Shown here piece after piece: positions 24,482-33,167 of a stretch of DNA of 35,247 nt. The position numbers and the translations under genes are program-made. Positions within the stretch are counted from its first letter, which is position 1; each line of letters opens with the position of its first letter. The notes below the pieces were generated by a model. The model did not search any database. It was not told the DNA's origin and saw only the letters and a list, made by a program, of their open reading frames with translations. The DNA is from Rhizorhapis sp. SPR117 (GTDB lineage: Bacteria > Pseudomonadota > Alphaproteobacteria > Sphingomonadales > Sphingomonadaceae), in contig NZ_JAKKIE010000043.1 of NCBI RefSeq assembly GCF_021742065.1, positions 1 to 35,247 on the forward strand. Reading direction: 5' to 3'.

Positions 24482-24664
24482 GTGAAGTCCCCGTGCATAG
24501 ACTTGTGCAGATTCGACGGCTCGACCGGCTGGTGTCGGGGGTGCGGCAGATCCAAACTCGAATGTCGGGCATGGAAGAAGGCGCAACCTCAACAACAACG
24601 CAAGATCGCTGCCGACCTTCCGCGCCGACTCGCGAAGTTGGCAGGACGCGCTCCGCACGAGTGA
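24482..24664 (+). CDS. DUF1289 family protein
   Basis: A 60-residue protein starting at a GTG (24482) with GAAGG 8 bases before. It has the DUF1289 pattern SPCIDLCRFDGSTGWCRGCGRS with four cysteines, then an acidic Trp and an R/K-rich helix. Members are small, probably metal-binding, and of unknown role. It lies 10 bp after dmeF and may be cotranscribed. Confidence 0.8.
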   Translation: MKSPCIDLCRFDGSTGWCRGCGRSKLECRAWKKAQPQQQRKIAADLPRRLAKLAGRAPHE

Positions 24665-24710
24665 GTGGGCTCGCTGCGCTCACAGCGATCTACTGGCCTG
24701 TGAGATCAGC

Positions 24711-25097
24711 TCAGGAAGCCAGACGTGCAAGTATCGGACATTCGGGCCGCTCATTGCCGTGGCAAGCTTTAGCCAGGTCCAGCAATGCACCGCGCATTGC
24801 GTTAAGCGCATCCGCCTTCCGGCCGAGATCTGCGGCGCGCGATTCCGCTAGCGCCTTAACCTCCGCACTTGCGCGACCACGATCGGACCAGAGACCAAGT
24901 AGCACCCGGATTTCTTCGATCGGAAAACCAAGATCGCGGGCATTGGCAATGAAACGCAGTACATGCACGTCAGGGTCCGAATAGTCCCGATAGCCGCCAT
25001 CGCGCCGCGGTGGCGGTGGGATTAGTCCGATCTTCTCGTAGTGCCGGATCATACGCTGCGAGACGCCACTCGCTGCAGATGCGCCACCGATGTTCAC
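24711..25097 (-). CDS. cueR: CueR-like copper-responsive MerR regulator
   Basis: A 128-residue MerR-family protein with the winged helix [22 protein letters not shown]. The metal loop contains C112 and C120 ([13 protein letters not shown]), the exact spacing of the Cu(I)/Ag(I) ligands of CueR. Its ATG overlaps the stop of the copper ATPase remnant by 4 bp, as in intact copA-cueR operons. Because the ATPase lost its front end, the cueR promoter has probably been replaced by the merT-like promoter at 25781-25811. Confidence 0.88.
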   Translation of the reverse strand: MNIGGASAASGVSQRMIRHYEKIGLIPPPPRRDGGYRDYSDPDVHVLRFIANARDLGFPIEEIRVLLGLWSDRGRASAEVKALAESRAADLGRKADALNAMRGALLDLAKACHGNERPECPILARLAS

Positions 25098-25690
25098 AGT
25101 GCCACCCGGTTAAGGCGCAGCACATTGGTGACGACGCTGACGGACGAGAGGGCCATCGCTGCTGCGGCGATAATGGGCGACAGGAGAATGCCAAACACCC
25201 GGTAGAGCAAACCTGCGGCGATCGGGACGCCTGCTGCATTGTAGATGAAGGCAAAGAAGAGATTCTGGCGGATATTGGCCATCGTCGCCTCGCTCAGCCG
25301 TCGTGCGCGCAAGATCCCATTGAGATCGCCCTTGAGCAGCGTCACGCCTGCGCTTTCGATGGCGACGTCCGTCCCCGAACCCATCGCGATGCCGACGTCG
25401 GCCGCCGCGAGCGCGGGCGCATCGTTCACTCCATCGCCCGCCATTGCAACCACACGGCCTTCGCGTTGCAAGCGCAGAACGACTGCGCTTTTCTGATCAG
25501 GGAGAACTTCGGCTTCAACCGCCTCGATACCAAGTTTACGAGCCACGGCCTGGGCTGTCGTTCGATTGTCGCCGGTCAGCATGACGACCCTGATGCCTTC
25601 CTTTCGCAGCGCCGCCAGCGCTTCAGCAGTTGTTGCCTTGATAGGATCTGCAATTGCGAGAATTCCTGCGACGCGGCCACGATCCCACCC
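25094..25690 (-). pseudogene. copA: 3' remnant of a copper-exporting P1B-type ATPase
   Basis: Only the last roughly 195 residues remain. They start at about [26 protein letters not shown] and keep the TGDN hinge motif, the [10 protein letters not shown] motif and the final two membrane helices. The metal-binding domains, CPC membrane motif and DKTGT phosphorylation site are absent. The break lies at about 25674-25690, where the sequence switches to the 5' end of a merT. An internal ATG at 25582 could start a 162-residue peptide, but it could not pump. Copper is inferred from the cueR partner. Confidence 0.88.
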
Positions 25691-25752
25691 AGCGCGAACG
25701 AGATGGCGCCGGCGCCGCTAGGCTTGCGCGATGGGGACAATGGCTCGGACAC
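25680..25752 (-). pseudogene. merT: 5' remnant of merT fused out of frame to the copper ATPase remnant
   Basis: The GTG at 25752 has AAGGAG upstream and encodes [19 protein letters not shown] then ALGGIVAA, closely like the N-terminus of the intact MerT (MSEPSATPRSPKG... LGGIAAG). It stops matching before the Cys pair. The frame continues out of phase through the ATPase remnant to a stop at 25576, giving a 58-residue chimera. The junction shares the short word GGGATCG with the intact merT. Confidence 0.85.
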
Positions 25753-25780
25753 GAGGACTCCTTGCGAGATGGATGCCACC

Positions 25781-25811
25781 GTCCTAGCATCTGTAGTCAC
25801 TACAGACTCAA
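25781..25811 (-). promoter_or_regulatory. Second MerR-type promoter/operator
   Basis: TTGAGT (complement at 25806-25811) and TAGGAC (25781-25786) flank a 19-bp spacer with the dyad TCTGTAGTCACTACAGA (25790-25806). It is nearly the same as the merT promoter at 19129-19159. It now reads into the merT scar, the ATPase remnant and cueR. Confidence 0.82.
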
Positions 25812-25826
25812 GTGCTAATCGCGACC

Positions 25827-26231
25827 ATGACTGCATCCAAGAGGATCCCGATCGGCGAGTTCTCGCGCCGCACTGGCTGCAACATCGAAACGATCCGCTA
25901 CTATGAACGGATTGGCCTGTTGCCTGTACCGGAGCGCCGGGGCCGCTACCGTGCCTATGACCGCGACGACGTGCGGCGCCTCGCGTTCGTTCGGCGAGCG
26001 CGCGAGCTTGGGTTCTCCATCGAAACGGTGCGGGCTTTGCTCACGCTCGCCGCTGGAGGGTCAGCGTCATGTGCGCAGGCGCAAGCTTTCGCGGAGGCGC
26101 ACCTGCGCGATGTGCGCGCGAAGATCGCCGACCTCGAGCGCATGGCGGACGTGCTCACGGACAGCGTCGCCGCCTGCGAGGCGGGCAGCCATGCCGGTTG
26201 CCCGCTGCTCGAAACCCTCGCAGCGCTGTGA
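25827..26231 (+). CDS. merR: MerR-type mercury regulator, second copy
   Basis: A 134-residue paralogue of the regulator at 19174-19590; the winged helix and the cysteines SCAQA, VAACEA and GCPLLETL are kept, so Hg(II) sensing is expected. The ATG at 25827 corresponds to the start of the other copy; the GTG at 25812 would extend into the operator. DNA similarity to the first copy is high but clearly not identical (about four-fifths in the start region by eye), so the copies are not a recent duplication. Its target operon is broken. Confidence 0.87.
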   Translation: MTASKRIPIGEFSRRTGCNIETIRYYERIGLLPVPERRGRYRAYDRDDVRRLAFVRRARELGFSIETVRALLTLAAGGSASCAQAQAFAEAHLRDVRAKIADLERMADVLTDSVAACEAGSHAGCPLLETLAAL

Positions 26232-26280
26232 TCCGGACCAGTTCCTCCATCACCTTTAGCTTCCGGTCATTGTAGTTTGA
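26227..26280 (-). pseudogene. arsH: Short arsH remnant
   Basis: Read on the minus strand it encodes SNYNDRKLKVMEELVRIT, aligning with [18 protein letters not shown] near the end of the intact ArsH. A 21-bp DNA block is identical (19731-19751 and 26233-26253). It lies convergent to the second merR, just as the intact arsH is convergent to the first. Downstream the sequence changes into czcA territory. Confidence 0.75.
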
Positions 26281-26301
26281 CGGCTACCCGACTTTCCCTC
26301 G

Positions 26302-29300
26302 TCATTCAGCGGGCAGCGGATCGCGCGGAAGCAGATCCTCGGCGTGCGCTACGTTCGAGGCCGCCAGCTCGCGTCGACCGAATCGGGCGTAGAGCGTCGG
26401 CAGCACGAACAGAGTCAGCAAGGTAGCCGAGATCAGCCCGCCGATCACCACGGTCGCGAGCGGCTTCTGGACCTCCGCTCCGGCGCCGTGCCCAAGCGCC
26501 ATCGGCACGAACCCCAGGGAGGCGACCAGCGCGGTCATCGCCACGGGTCGCAAGCGGAGCAATGCTCCCTCGCGGCTGGCGCGGGCACGGTCCATGCCGG
26601 CCCGCATTAGGTCCTGGATCGAGGTGACCATGACCAGGCCGTTGAGCACCGCGATGCCGGAGAGCGCAATGAACCCGACCGCCGCCGAAATCGAGAACGG
26701 CATGCCGCGCAGCATCAGCGCAGCTACGCCGCCGACCAGCGCCAGCGGTATGCTGGTGAACACGATCGCGGCGTCGCGCGCGCTGCCGAGCGCGCCGTAG
26801 AGGAGCAGCAGAATCAGCGCGAAGCAGGCGGGCACGACGAGCATCAGACGATCACGCGCCGAGGCGAGATTCTCGAACTGACCGCCCCATTCTAGCCAGA
26901 TGCCTGCGGGAAGGCGCACGTCCTTCGCGATCGCCGCCTGCGCATCGGCGACCACGCCGGCGACGTCGCGGCCGCGGACATTCGCCTGGACGACCACCCG
27001 GCGCTTGCCATTCTCGCGGCTGATCTGGTTGGGTCCGTCGGCGACGCCGATTTCGGCGACGCTGGCGAGCGGCACGAACGCGCCCGAGGGCGTCGGCACC
27101 GGAGTCTGTCCGAGCGTCGCGAAATTCGCGCGCTCGGTGTCTGAGAGGCGGATCACGATCGGGAACTTCCGGTCGCCCTCGAAGATCACGCCCGCCGGGC
27201 GGCCGCCGACCGCCGCGGCGACCACGTCCTGCACGTCCTTGGCGGTCACCCCGAGTCGCGCGGCCGCATCGCGGTTGAAGGCGATGTCGAGCATCGGCAG
27301 CCCTTCGGTCTGCTCGACCTTGACGTCCTCAGCGCCTTTCGTGCGCCGCAGCACCGCAGCGATCCTGTCGGCGGTATCGTTCATCTGCGCGAAGTCGTCG
27401 CCGAACACCTTGACCGCGACATCGCTGCGCACGCCGGCGATCAGTTCGTTGAACCGCATCTGGATCGGCTGGGTGATCTCGTAACTGTGCCCGGGTACTT
27501 GCGCTAGGCGCTGCTCGATGCGCTCGACGACATCGGCCTTGGTCTCGCCCGGATCGGGCCACTCGCCACGGGGCTTGAGCATCACGAACGTATCGGTGGC
27601 ATTGGGCGGCATCGGATCAGACGCGAGCTCGGCCGTGCCGGTGCGCGAGAATACGACCCGGACCTCGGGTATGCCGGACAGCGCCTTCTCGATCTGGAAC
27701 TGCATTCTCTGGCTCTGGTCGACCGAGGTGCCGGGCACCCGGAAGGCCTGGACGAGGACATTGCCCTCGTCGAGCTGTGGCAGGAACTCCTGGCCGAGCG
27801 TCGCATAGCCCACACCCGCCAGCGCCAGCGCGCCGATCGCAATGCCGAACGTGCGTTTGGGCGCGCGCATGGCCTGGTCGAGGCCGGGTTCATAGCGGCG
27901 GCGCAGCCAGCCGACGATCCGGCCTTCCTTCTCCTCGACCGGCTTGCTCAGCCAGATCGCTATCGCGGCCGGCACGAAGGTCAGCGACAGGACGAATGCA
28001 AACAGCAGCGCCATGATCACGGTCAGCGCCATCGGCTCAAATGTCTTGCCCTCGACGCCTGAGAGGGTGAGCAAGGGCACATAGACGAGGATGATGATCG
28101 CTTGGCCAAAGACCGACGGGCGGATCATCTCTCGGGCGGCCTGCGCCACCAGGGCGAGGCGTTCGCCGCGATCGAGCGGCCGGCCGAGATGGTGCTGGCG
28201 CTCCGCGATGCGCCGGAGCGCATTCTCGACGATGATCACCGCGCCATCGACAATCAGCCCGAAGTCGAGCGCGCCGAGACTCATGAGGTTGGCGGAGACA
28301 CCGGCCTGGAGCATGCCGAACCCGGTCAGCAGCATGGTGATCGGGATCACCGCCGCCGCGATCAGCGCCGCGCGAAAGTTGCCGAGCAGCACGAACAGCA
28401 CGACGATGACGAGCAGCGCACCTTCGCCGAGGTTGCGCGCGACCGTCGAGATCGTCGCGTTGACGAGGTCGGTGCGATCGAGCACCGGCTCGATGACGAT
28501 GTCGGGCGGCAGCGACGGGCTAATGCGCCGCAACCGCTCGGCGACGCCGGTCGAGACGGTCCGGCTGTTCTCGCCGATCCGCATGACGGCGGTGCCGGTG
28601 ACCACCTCATGGCCGGCTTCCGACGCCGAGCCGAGCCGGATCGCCTGGCCTAACCGCACCGCAGCAACCTGCCCGAGCAGGATCGGCGTGCCTTCGCGCG
28701 TGGCAATGACAGTGTTGGTGAGCTGTGCGGTGCTAACGATGCGCGCATCGGCGCGCACCGCCAGGCCTTCGCCGTTGCGATCGACAATGCCGCCGCCGAT
28801 TGCGCTGTTGTTGGCCTCGAGCGCGGTGGCGAGTTCGCTCAGGGACAGTTTGAGCGCGGCGAGTTTCTGCACGTCGGGAACGACGAGATATTCCTTGTCG
28901 TAGCCGCCGAGCGAATCCACCCCTGCGACCCCGGCGACCGACTTGACCTGCGGCGCCACGATCCATTCCTGCACGGTGTGGAGATAGGTCGCCTTGTCGG
29001 CCTCGCTCACCAGCCGGTCGCCCTCGGGGGTGATGTAGCTGCCGTCGGGCTGGGTGCCGGGCTCGCCCGGCTTATGTTGCTCGTGCCCGCGATCCTGATA
29101 GCGGACGGTCCACATATAGATGTCGCCGAGCCCGGTCGCGATCGCGCCCATCTCGGGCGTGACTCCGTCGGGCAACCGCTCCTTGGCGTCGTTGATGCGC
29201 TCGACGACCTGTGCTCGCGCGAAATAGATGTCGGTCGCATCCGAGAACACCGCGGTGACCTGGGCGAAGCCGTTCCGGCTCAGCGACCGTGTGCTTTCCA

Positions 29301-29535
29301 GCCCCTTGATACCGGCCAGCGCGGTCTCGACCGGGAAGGTGACCTGCTTCTCGATCAGCTCAGGCGAGAGCGCGGGCGCACGGACATTGATCTGGACCTG
29401 GTTGTTGGTGACGTCGGGCACCGCGTCGATCGGTAGCCGATAGAGCGAGGCGGCGCCTACGATGGCGGCGATGGCGGTGAGCAGCAGGACGAACCAGCGG
29501 CGCTCGACCGCGAGGGTGACGATGCGTTCGATCAT
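26302..29535 (-). CDS. czcA: CzcA-type heavy-metal RND efflux pump
   Basis: A 1077-residue inner-membrane RND protein with twelve expected membrane helices and two large periplasmic loops. The helix-4 signature DFGLIVDGAVIIVEN matches the HME1 class, which moves Co, Zn and Cd. MIERIVTLAVERRWFV at the start is typical, and the second half has the repeated fold (MRGMPFSISAAVGFIALSGIAVLNGLVM). Length agrees with family members (about 1,040-1,080). It is the last gene of a five-gene operon; the start is 3 bp after czcB. No defect is seen. Confidence 0.94.
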   Translation of the reverse strand: MIERIVTLAVERRWFVLLLTAIAAIVGAASLYRLPIDAVPDVTNNQVQINVRAPALSPELIEKQVTFPVETALAGIKGLESTRSLSRNGFAQVTAVFSDATDIYFARAQVVERINDAKERLPDGVTPEMGAIATGLGDIYMWTVRYQDRGHEQHKPGEPGTQPDGSYITPEGDRLVSEADKATYLHTVQEWIVAPQVKSVAGVAGVDSLGGYDKEYLVVPDVQKLAALKLSLSELATALEANNSAIGGGIVDRNGEGLAVRADARIVSTAQLTNTVIATREGTPILLGQVAAVRLGQAIRLGSASEAGHEVVTGTAVMRIGENSRTVSTGVAERLRRISPSLPPDIVIEPVLDRTDLVNATISTVARNLGEGALLVIVVLFVLLGNFRAALIAAAVIPITMLLTGFGMLQAGVSANLMSLGALDFGLIVDGAVIIVENALRRIAERQHHLGRPLDRGERLALVAQAAREMIRPSVFGQAIIILVYVPLLTLSGVEGKTFEPMALTVIMALLFAFVLSLTFVPAAIAIWLSKPVEEKEGRIVGWLRRRYEPGLDQAMRAPKRTFGIAIGALALAGVGYATLGQEFLPQLDEGNVLVQAFRVPGTSVDQSQRMQFQIEKALSGIPEVRVVFSRTGTAELASDPMPPNATDTFVMLKPRGEWPDPGETKADVVERIEQRLAQVPGHSYEITQPIQMRFNELIAGVRSDVAVKVFGDDFAQMNDTADRIAAVLRRTKGAEDVKVEQTEGLPMLDIAFNRDAAARLGVTAKDVQDVVAAAVGGRPAGVIFEGDRKFPIVIRLSDTERANFATLGQTPVPTPSGAFVPLASVAEIGVADGPNQISRENGKRRVVVQANVRGRDVAGVVADAQAAIAKDVRLPAGIWLEWGGQFENLASARDRLMLVVPACFALILLLLYGALGSARDAAIVFTSIPLALVGGVAALMLRGMPFSISAAVGFIALSGIAVLNGLVMVTSIQDLMRAGMDRARASREGALLRLRPVAMTALVASLGFVPMALGHGAGAEVQKPLATVVIGGLISATLLTLFVLPTLYARFGRRELAASNVAHAEDLLPRDPLPAE

Positions 29536-29538
29536 GGC

Positions 29539-30684
29539 TCAGTCCTCGTCCCCGCCTTCGCCCTTGCCGAGTTCGGCCTTGAGGGTGAAGCTGTTGGCGG
29601 CGGCGATCTGTTCGCGGCCGGTCAGCCCCGACAGGATCGTGACCGAGGCGCCATTGGCCTGGCCAAGCGTGACCGGCACCGCGCGGAACCCGGTGGCCGT
29701 GCGGACGAACACCACCGGCTTGTTCTCGACCGTCTGCACCGCGGTCGACGGCACGCTGATCGCGCTGCCGCCTTGGCCGCCGCCCAGCAGGATCGCCGCC
29801 TGCACACTCTCGCCGACCCGCCACTGGCCGGCGCGATTGTCGAGCGTCGCGATCACCGGCACCAGCCGGGTAGTCTCGTCGAGCACCGGCGAGACGAAGG
29901 TGACGCGCGCCGTGGCTTGCCGGCCCGACGCGCTCACTTCGACGGTGGCGCCCGGCCGGACGCGGCCGGCATCGGCGGCGGACAGCGACAGGGTCAGCGA
30001 TACGGTCGAGAGGTTGGCGACCCGGAACAGCTCGGCATCGGCGGCAACGGTCTGGCCGAGCGTCACGGAGCGCGCGATCACCTGGCCGCCAATCGGGGCG
30101 CGGATCGCGATACGGTTGAGCGAGCCGCCGCCACCGCCCGCCGCTGACACCTGCTGGCGGGCGAGCCTGAGCGCGATATCGGCTTCGCGCGCGGCAGTGC
30201 GCGCCGCGATTAGATCCTGCTCGGCCGACACGCGTTCGTCGAACAAGCGCTGCTCGCGCCGGAGATTGGACTGGGCGAGCACGGCGCGCGCCTGTGCCGC
30301 CTCGACCTCGGCGTTGAGCTGGGCGGCCTCGCGGCTTTCGATCACCGCCAGCGTTTCGCTCCGTCCGACCGACTGGCCGAGGTTGCGGGTCAGCGCGACA
30401 ATGCGTCCGCCGATTGCCGCCGACACGACCTGCGTGCCCTGCGGGTCGCCTTCGATGGTCGCAGGCAGCTCGATCGCTCCGCCGCCGCCGATGGTCGGAC
30501 GCACGAGCTGGATACCGGCTGTTGTGATCTGCTGGGGCGTGAGGTTGACAATGCCTTCCGGCGCCTCGGCGCTTTCCTTGGCTTCGGCCTCGGTCTTTTC
30601 CTCGGCGGGCTTGGTGCCGCCACAAGCGGCGAGCGTGGCGACAAGCGCGAGGGGCAACGTCGCCCGCAAAATCGTGATCTTCAT
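29539..30684 (-). CDS. czcB: CzcB-type membrane fusion protein (lipoprotein)
   Basis: A 381-residue periplasmic adaptor. The signal sequence ends with the lipobox LVATLAAC (Cys21), so it is likely lipid-anchored. The order is a small linker, barrel-sandwich halves (PATIEGDPQGTQVVSAAIGGRIVAL and APIGGQVIARSVTLGQTV) around a helical hairpin (AAQLNAEVEAAQARAVLAQSNL), then beta-barrel and membrane-proximal domains. The start MKITILRA was chosen because a much longer frame upstream lies inside czcC. It links CzcA to CzcC. Acidic C-terminus GKGEGGDED. Confidence 0.92.
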   Translation of the reverse strand: MKITILRATLPLALVATLAACGGTKPAEEKTEAEAKESAEAPEGIVNLTPQQITTAGIQLVRPTIGGGGAIELPATIEGDPQGTQVVSAAIGGRIVALTRNLGQSVGRSETLAVIESREAAQLNAEVEAAQARAVLAQSNLRREQRLFDERVSAEQDLIAARTAAREADIALRLARQQVSAAGGGGGSLNRIAIRAPIGGQVIARSVTLGQTVAADAELFRVANLSTVSLTLSLSAADAGRVRPGATVEVSASGRQATARVTFVSPVLDETTRLVPVIATLDNRAGQWRVGESVQAAILLGGGQGGSAISVPSTAVQTVENKPVVFVRTATGFRAVPVTLGQANGASVTILSGLTGREQIAAANSFTLKAELGKGEGGDED

Positions 30685-30688
30685 GGGC

Positions 30689-31942
30689 TCAGTCTTTCGT
30701 GATCGTGGGAGCGGCGCCGGTGAGGCGCTGGAGGCGCGCGCGCGCGTCATGCCAGGCGGCGAGCGCATCGACCGCAGCCGCGCGGGTCTCCGCCAGCGTG
30801 CGCTCGGCGTCGAGCAGGTCGAGCTGGCCGAACTTGCCCTCGCGATAGCCGATCCGCGCGATGCGTGCGGTCTCGACCGCGGCGGCAAGCGCAGGCCCGG
30901 TCGCGTTGCGCGCGTCGGCCGCCGCGTTCGCCACTTCGGCCTCGGCAGCAGAGATCGCCTGCTCGGCGTCGATTCGCGCCATGCGCCGTCGCGCGTCGGC
31001 CCGGTCGCGCTCGGCGCGCGCCTGAGCGACGCCGGCGCTGCCATTGTTGAACAGCGGAAGCGGGATCGACACGCCGAATACCGCGGCGGTGTCGTTGGTC
31101 GCCTCGAGCCGGCGCGCGCCGGCGCTCAGCGTCACGTCGGGAATGCGCTGCGAGCGGGCGAGCCCGACCTGCGCATCGGCGGTCGCGACCTCGGCATCGG
31201 CGGCGGCAAGCGCGAGCGTGCCGTCGACACTGGTTCTTGCCACGGGACCATAGCCGTCGATCCGGTCGAACCAGGCAAGGTCAAGCCCGGCCACGACCGG
31301 GCGGCCGATCAGCCGGGCCAGCGTGTCGCGGGCAACTGCGGTGTCGCGCTCGGCGCGCGCCGCCGCCGCCTCGGCATTGATGCGGAGCACGTCGGCGCGT
31401 TGCTGCTCGATTGGCGACGCGCGTCCCGCGCTCACGCGGATCCTGGCGGCGCGATAGGCCTCGGCGGCGATCCCCGCCTGCGCGCGGGCGATGCCGAGCC
31501 TGCGTTCGGCGGCCACGGCGGCGACATAGGCCTGGGTGACTCGCAGCGTGACATCGGCATCGGCGATTGCCGCGTCGATCCTTGCCCGCGCGCCTTGTGC
31601 TTCGGCGAGACCGATCCGCGCCGAACGCTTGCCGCCTAGTTCGATCGGCAGCGCGAACCCCACGGTGGTCTCTGCGCTGTCGATGCCGCGATAGGCGCCG
31701 CTGCCGGCGACGTTCTCGGTCTGCGCCTCGATCGAGGGATTGGGGCGCAGGCCGGCGACAGTGCGCGCCGCGCTGCTGGCGCGCAGGTCGGCCGATGCCG
31801 CTTCCAGCGCGGGCGAGTTTTGACGGGCGGCAGCGAGCGCTTCATCGAGCGTGAGCGCCACGGTGGCCGGCGGCGCGTCCTGTGCTGCGACCTGAGTGGA
31901 ACAGAGGGCCGCGGCGAGGGCGGCCGCGAAGATACGGGACAT
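30689..31942 (-). CDS. czcC: CzcC-type outer-membrane efflux protein
   Basis: A 417-residue TolC-like protein with an N-terminal signal peptide (MSRIFAAALAAALCSTQVAA) and two outer-membrane-factor repeats marked by LTLDEALAAARQNSPALEAA and, later, YREGKFGQLDLLDAERTLAET. It forms the exit duct of the CzcCBA complex. The ATG at 31942 has AGGAGA 9 bases upstream. It lies 4 bp before czcB and 68 bp after the His-rich gene. Confidence 0.92.
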   Translation of the reverse strand: MSRIFAAALAAALCSTQVAAQDAPPATVALTLDEALAAARQNSPALEAASADLRASSAARTVAGLRPNPSIEAQTENVAGSGAYRGIDSAETTVGFALPIELGGKRSARIGLAEAQGARARIDAAIADADVTLRVTQAYVAAVAAERRLGIARAQAGIAAEAYRAARIRVSAGRASPIEQQRADVLRINAEAAAARAERDTAVARDTLARLIGRPVVAGLDLAWFDRIDGYGPVARTSVDGTLALAAADAEVATADAQVGLARSQRIPDVTLSAGARRLEATNDTAAVFGVSIPLPLFNNGSAGVAQARAERDRADARRRMARIDAEQAISAAEAEVANAAADARNATGPALAAAVETARIARIGYREGKFGQLDLLDAERTLAETRAAAVDALAAWHDARARLQRLTGAAPTITKD

Positions 31943-32010
31943 AGGGAACGGTCTCCTGACGAATGGCTCAGAGTCCCTCGCGGCATGCGGCCGCGTGGAC
32001 GAACGGCGCG

Positions 32011-32430
32011 TCAGGCGATGGGTGGCCTCAGGTTGCGCGCGGCGGCTATCGCGTCGGGCTCGATCGCGGGATCGATCCGCAGCGCAGTCCGGGCAATCGG
32101 GGTGGTCGTTGCCAGGCCGTCGAGGGTCGGCATGCCCAGATGATGATTGTGGCAGCTGCCGTGGTGATGCGGCGCCGGATTGTCCATGTCGCCCGGAACC
32201 TCGTCGCCATCGCCAGCGACATGGTCTCCGGCGCCGGCGGACAGCTCGATGCAGCCGACGATCTCCGCCGCGTGCGCCGCCGACACCGAGAGACCTGTCC
32301 ACAAGGAGAGGACGAGCATCAAGCCGGCGACCAGGGCGAGCGATTGTCGCATCGGCTGTCCACCTAGCCGGACGGTGCCGGCAAGCAAACCGGCGGGGCG
32401 GGATCGGCTCCCATTCTGATTCGACGCCAT
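32011..32430 (-). CDS. Small histidine-rich exported protein of the czc operon
   Basis: A 139-residue protein starting at ATG 32430 with GGGGGA 7 bases upstream, 2 bp after the CDF gene. A hydrophobic stretch, LALVAGLMLVLSLWTGLSVSAAHA, looks like a signal peptide with a possible AHA cleavage site, although 26 residues precede it. The mature part has a metal-binding cluster PHHHGSCHNHHLGM. Periplasmic metal binding or regulation, like CzcI of Cupriavidus, is a guess from position; no clear homology is recognised. Confidence 0.65.
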   Translation of the reverse strand: MASNQNGSRSRPAGLLAGTVRLGGQPMRQSLALVAGLMLVLSLWTGLSVSAAHAAEIVGCIELSAGAGDHVAGDGDEVPGDMDNPAPHHHGSCHNHHLGMPTLDGLATTTPIARTALRIDPAIEPDAIAAARNLRPPIA

Positions 32431-32432
32431 AT

Positions 32433-33092
32433 TTATTCCCCCTGAAGAATAGGCTGTGCGGGCGCCGTGCGCGGCAGATACGCCGATCGCAACTCGGCGC
32501 CCGCCTGGCGCATGATCTGGATGCCGCCGCTGATCCCGAGCGTGGCGAGGATCGCGGCAACGATCAGATCGGGCCATCCCGAACCGGTGCCGAACACGCC
32601 GAACGCGGCGGCGACCACGGCGACATTGCCGATCGCGTCATTGCGCGAGCAGATCCACACGGAGCGCATGTTCGCCTCGCCACTGCGAAAACGGTACAGG
32701 ATGAAGGCGACCGCGACATTGGCCGCGAGCGCGAGACCACCGATAATCCCCATCGTCTCAGCCTGCGGAAGCGTGCCCGCGAACGCGGCATAGCCGGTGC
32801 TGCCGATCACCCACGCCCCGAGCGCGAACAGGGTGGCACCCTTGAGCATCGCCGCGCGCGCACGCCAGGTGAGCGCCATGCCTGCAACACCGAGGCTGAT
32901 CGCGTAATTGGCGCTGTCGCCGAGGAAGTCGAGCGCATCGGCCTTGAGTGCGGCCGAGTGGGCGGTAACGCCCGCGAAAATCTCGACGCCGAACATGATC
33001 GCGTTGATGATCAACGCGATCCAGACCGCGCGGCGCCAGCGCGGATCGTTGGATGGGTCCGGCTTCGCGGAGGCGCAACTGGTGCAGGCCAT
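32433..33092 (-). CDS. Short cation (CDF-like) transporter
   Basis: A 219-residue membrane protein of the CDF superfamily. It begins MACTSCASAKPD with cysteines near the N-terminus. The motif KADALDFLGDS in helix 2 and SRNDAIGNVAVV in helix 5 give the acidic metal sites. It lacks the large cytoplasmic C-terminal domain of DmeF. It is first in the operon that continues with the His-rich gene and czcCBA, directly behind a CadR/PbrR-type operator, so Cd, Zn or Pb is the probable substrate. A paralogue is at 33628-34263. Confidence 0.85.
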   Translation of the reverse strand: MACTSCASAKPDPSNDPRWRRAVWIALIINAIMFGVEIFAGVTAHSAALKADALDFLGDSANYAISLGVAGMALTWRARAAMLKGATLFALGAWVIGSTGYAAFAGTLPQAETMGIIGGLALAANVAVAFILYRFRSGEANMRSVWICSRNDAIGNVAVVAAAFGVFGTGSGWPDLIVAAILATLGISGGIQIMRQAGAELRSAYLPRTAPAQPILQGE

Positions 33093-33123
33093 TTCATTAC
33101 CTCGAACGACTCGATGTCATGCG

Positions 33124-33155
33124 CTATGTGCGGCCTGTAGCAACTATAGGGTCAA
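33124..33155 (-). promoter_or_regulatory. CadR/PbrR-type promoter-operator for the CDF-czc operon
   Basis: On the minus strand TTGACC (33150-33155) is followed by the dyad CCTGTAGCAACTATAGG (33134-33150, plus strand). The likely -10 (CACATA or ACATAG, 33124-33130) is 19-20 bp away. This is the arrangement of MerR-family Cd/Zn/Pb promoters and lies between the divergent regulator and transporter genes. Confidence 0.8.
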
Positions 33156-33167
33156 GCGGGATTTCTG

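Noticed and set aside
25094..25582. Functional copper transporter
   Set aside because: Phosphorylation site, CPC motif and metal-binding domains are absent; only the C-terminal end remains.
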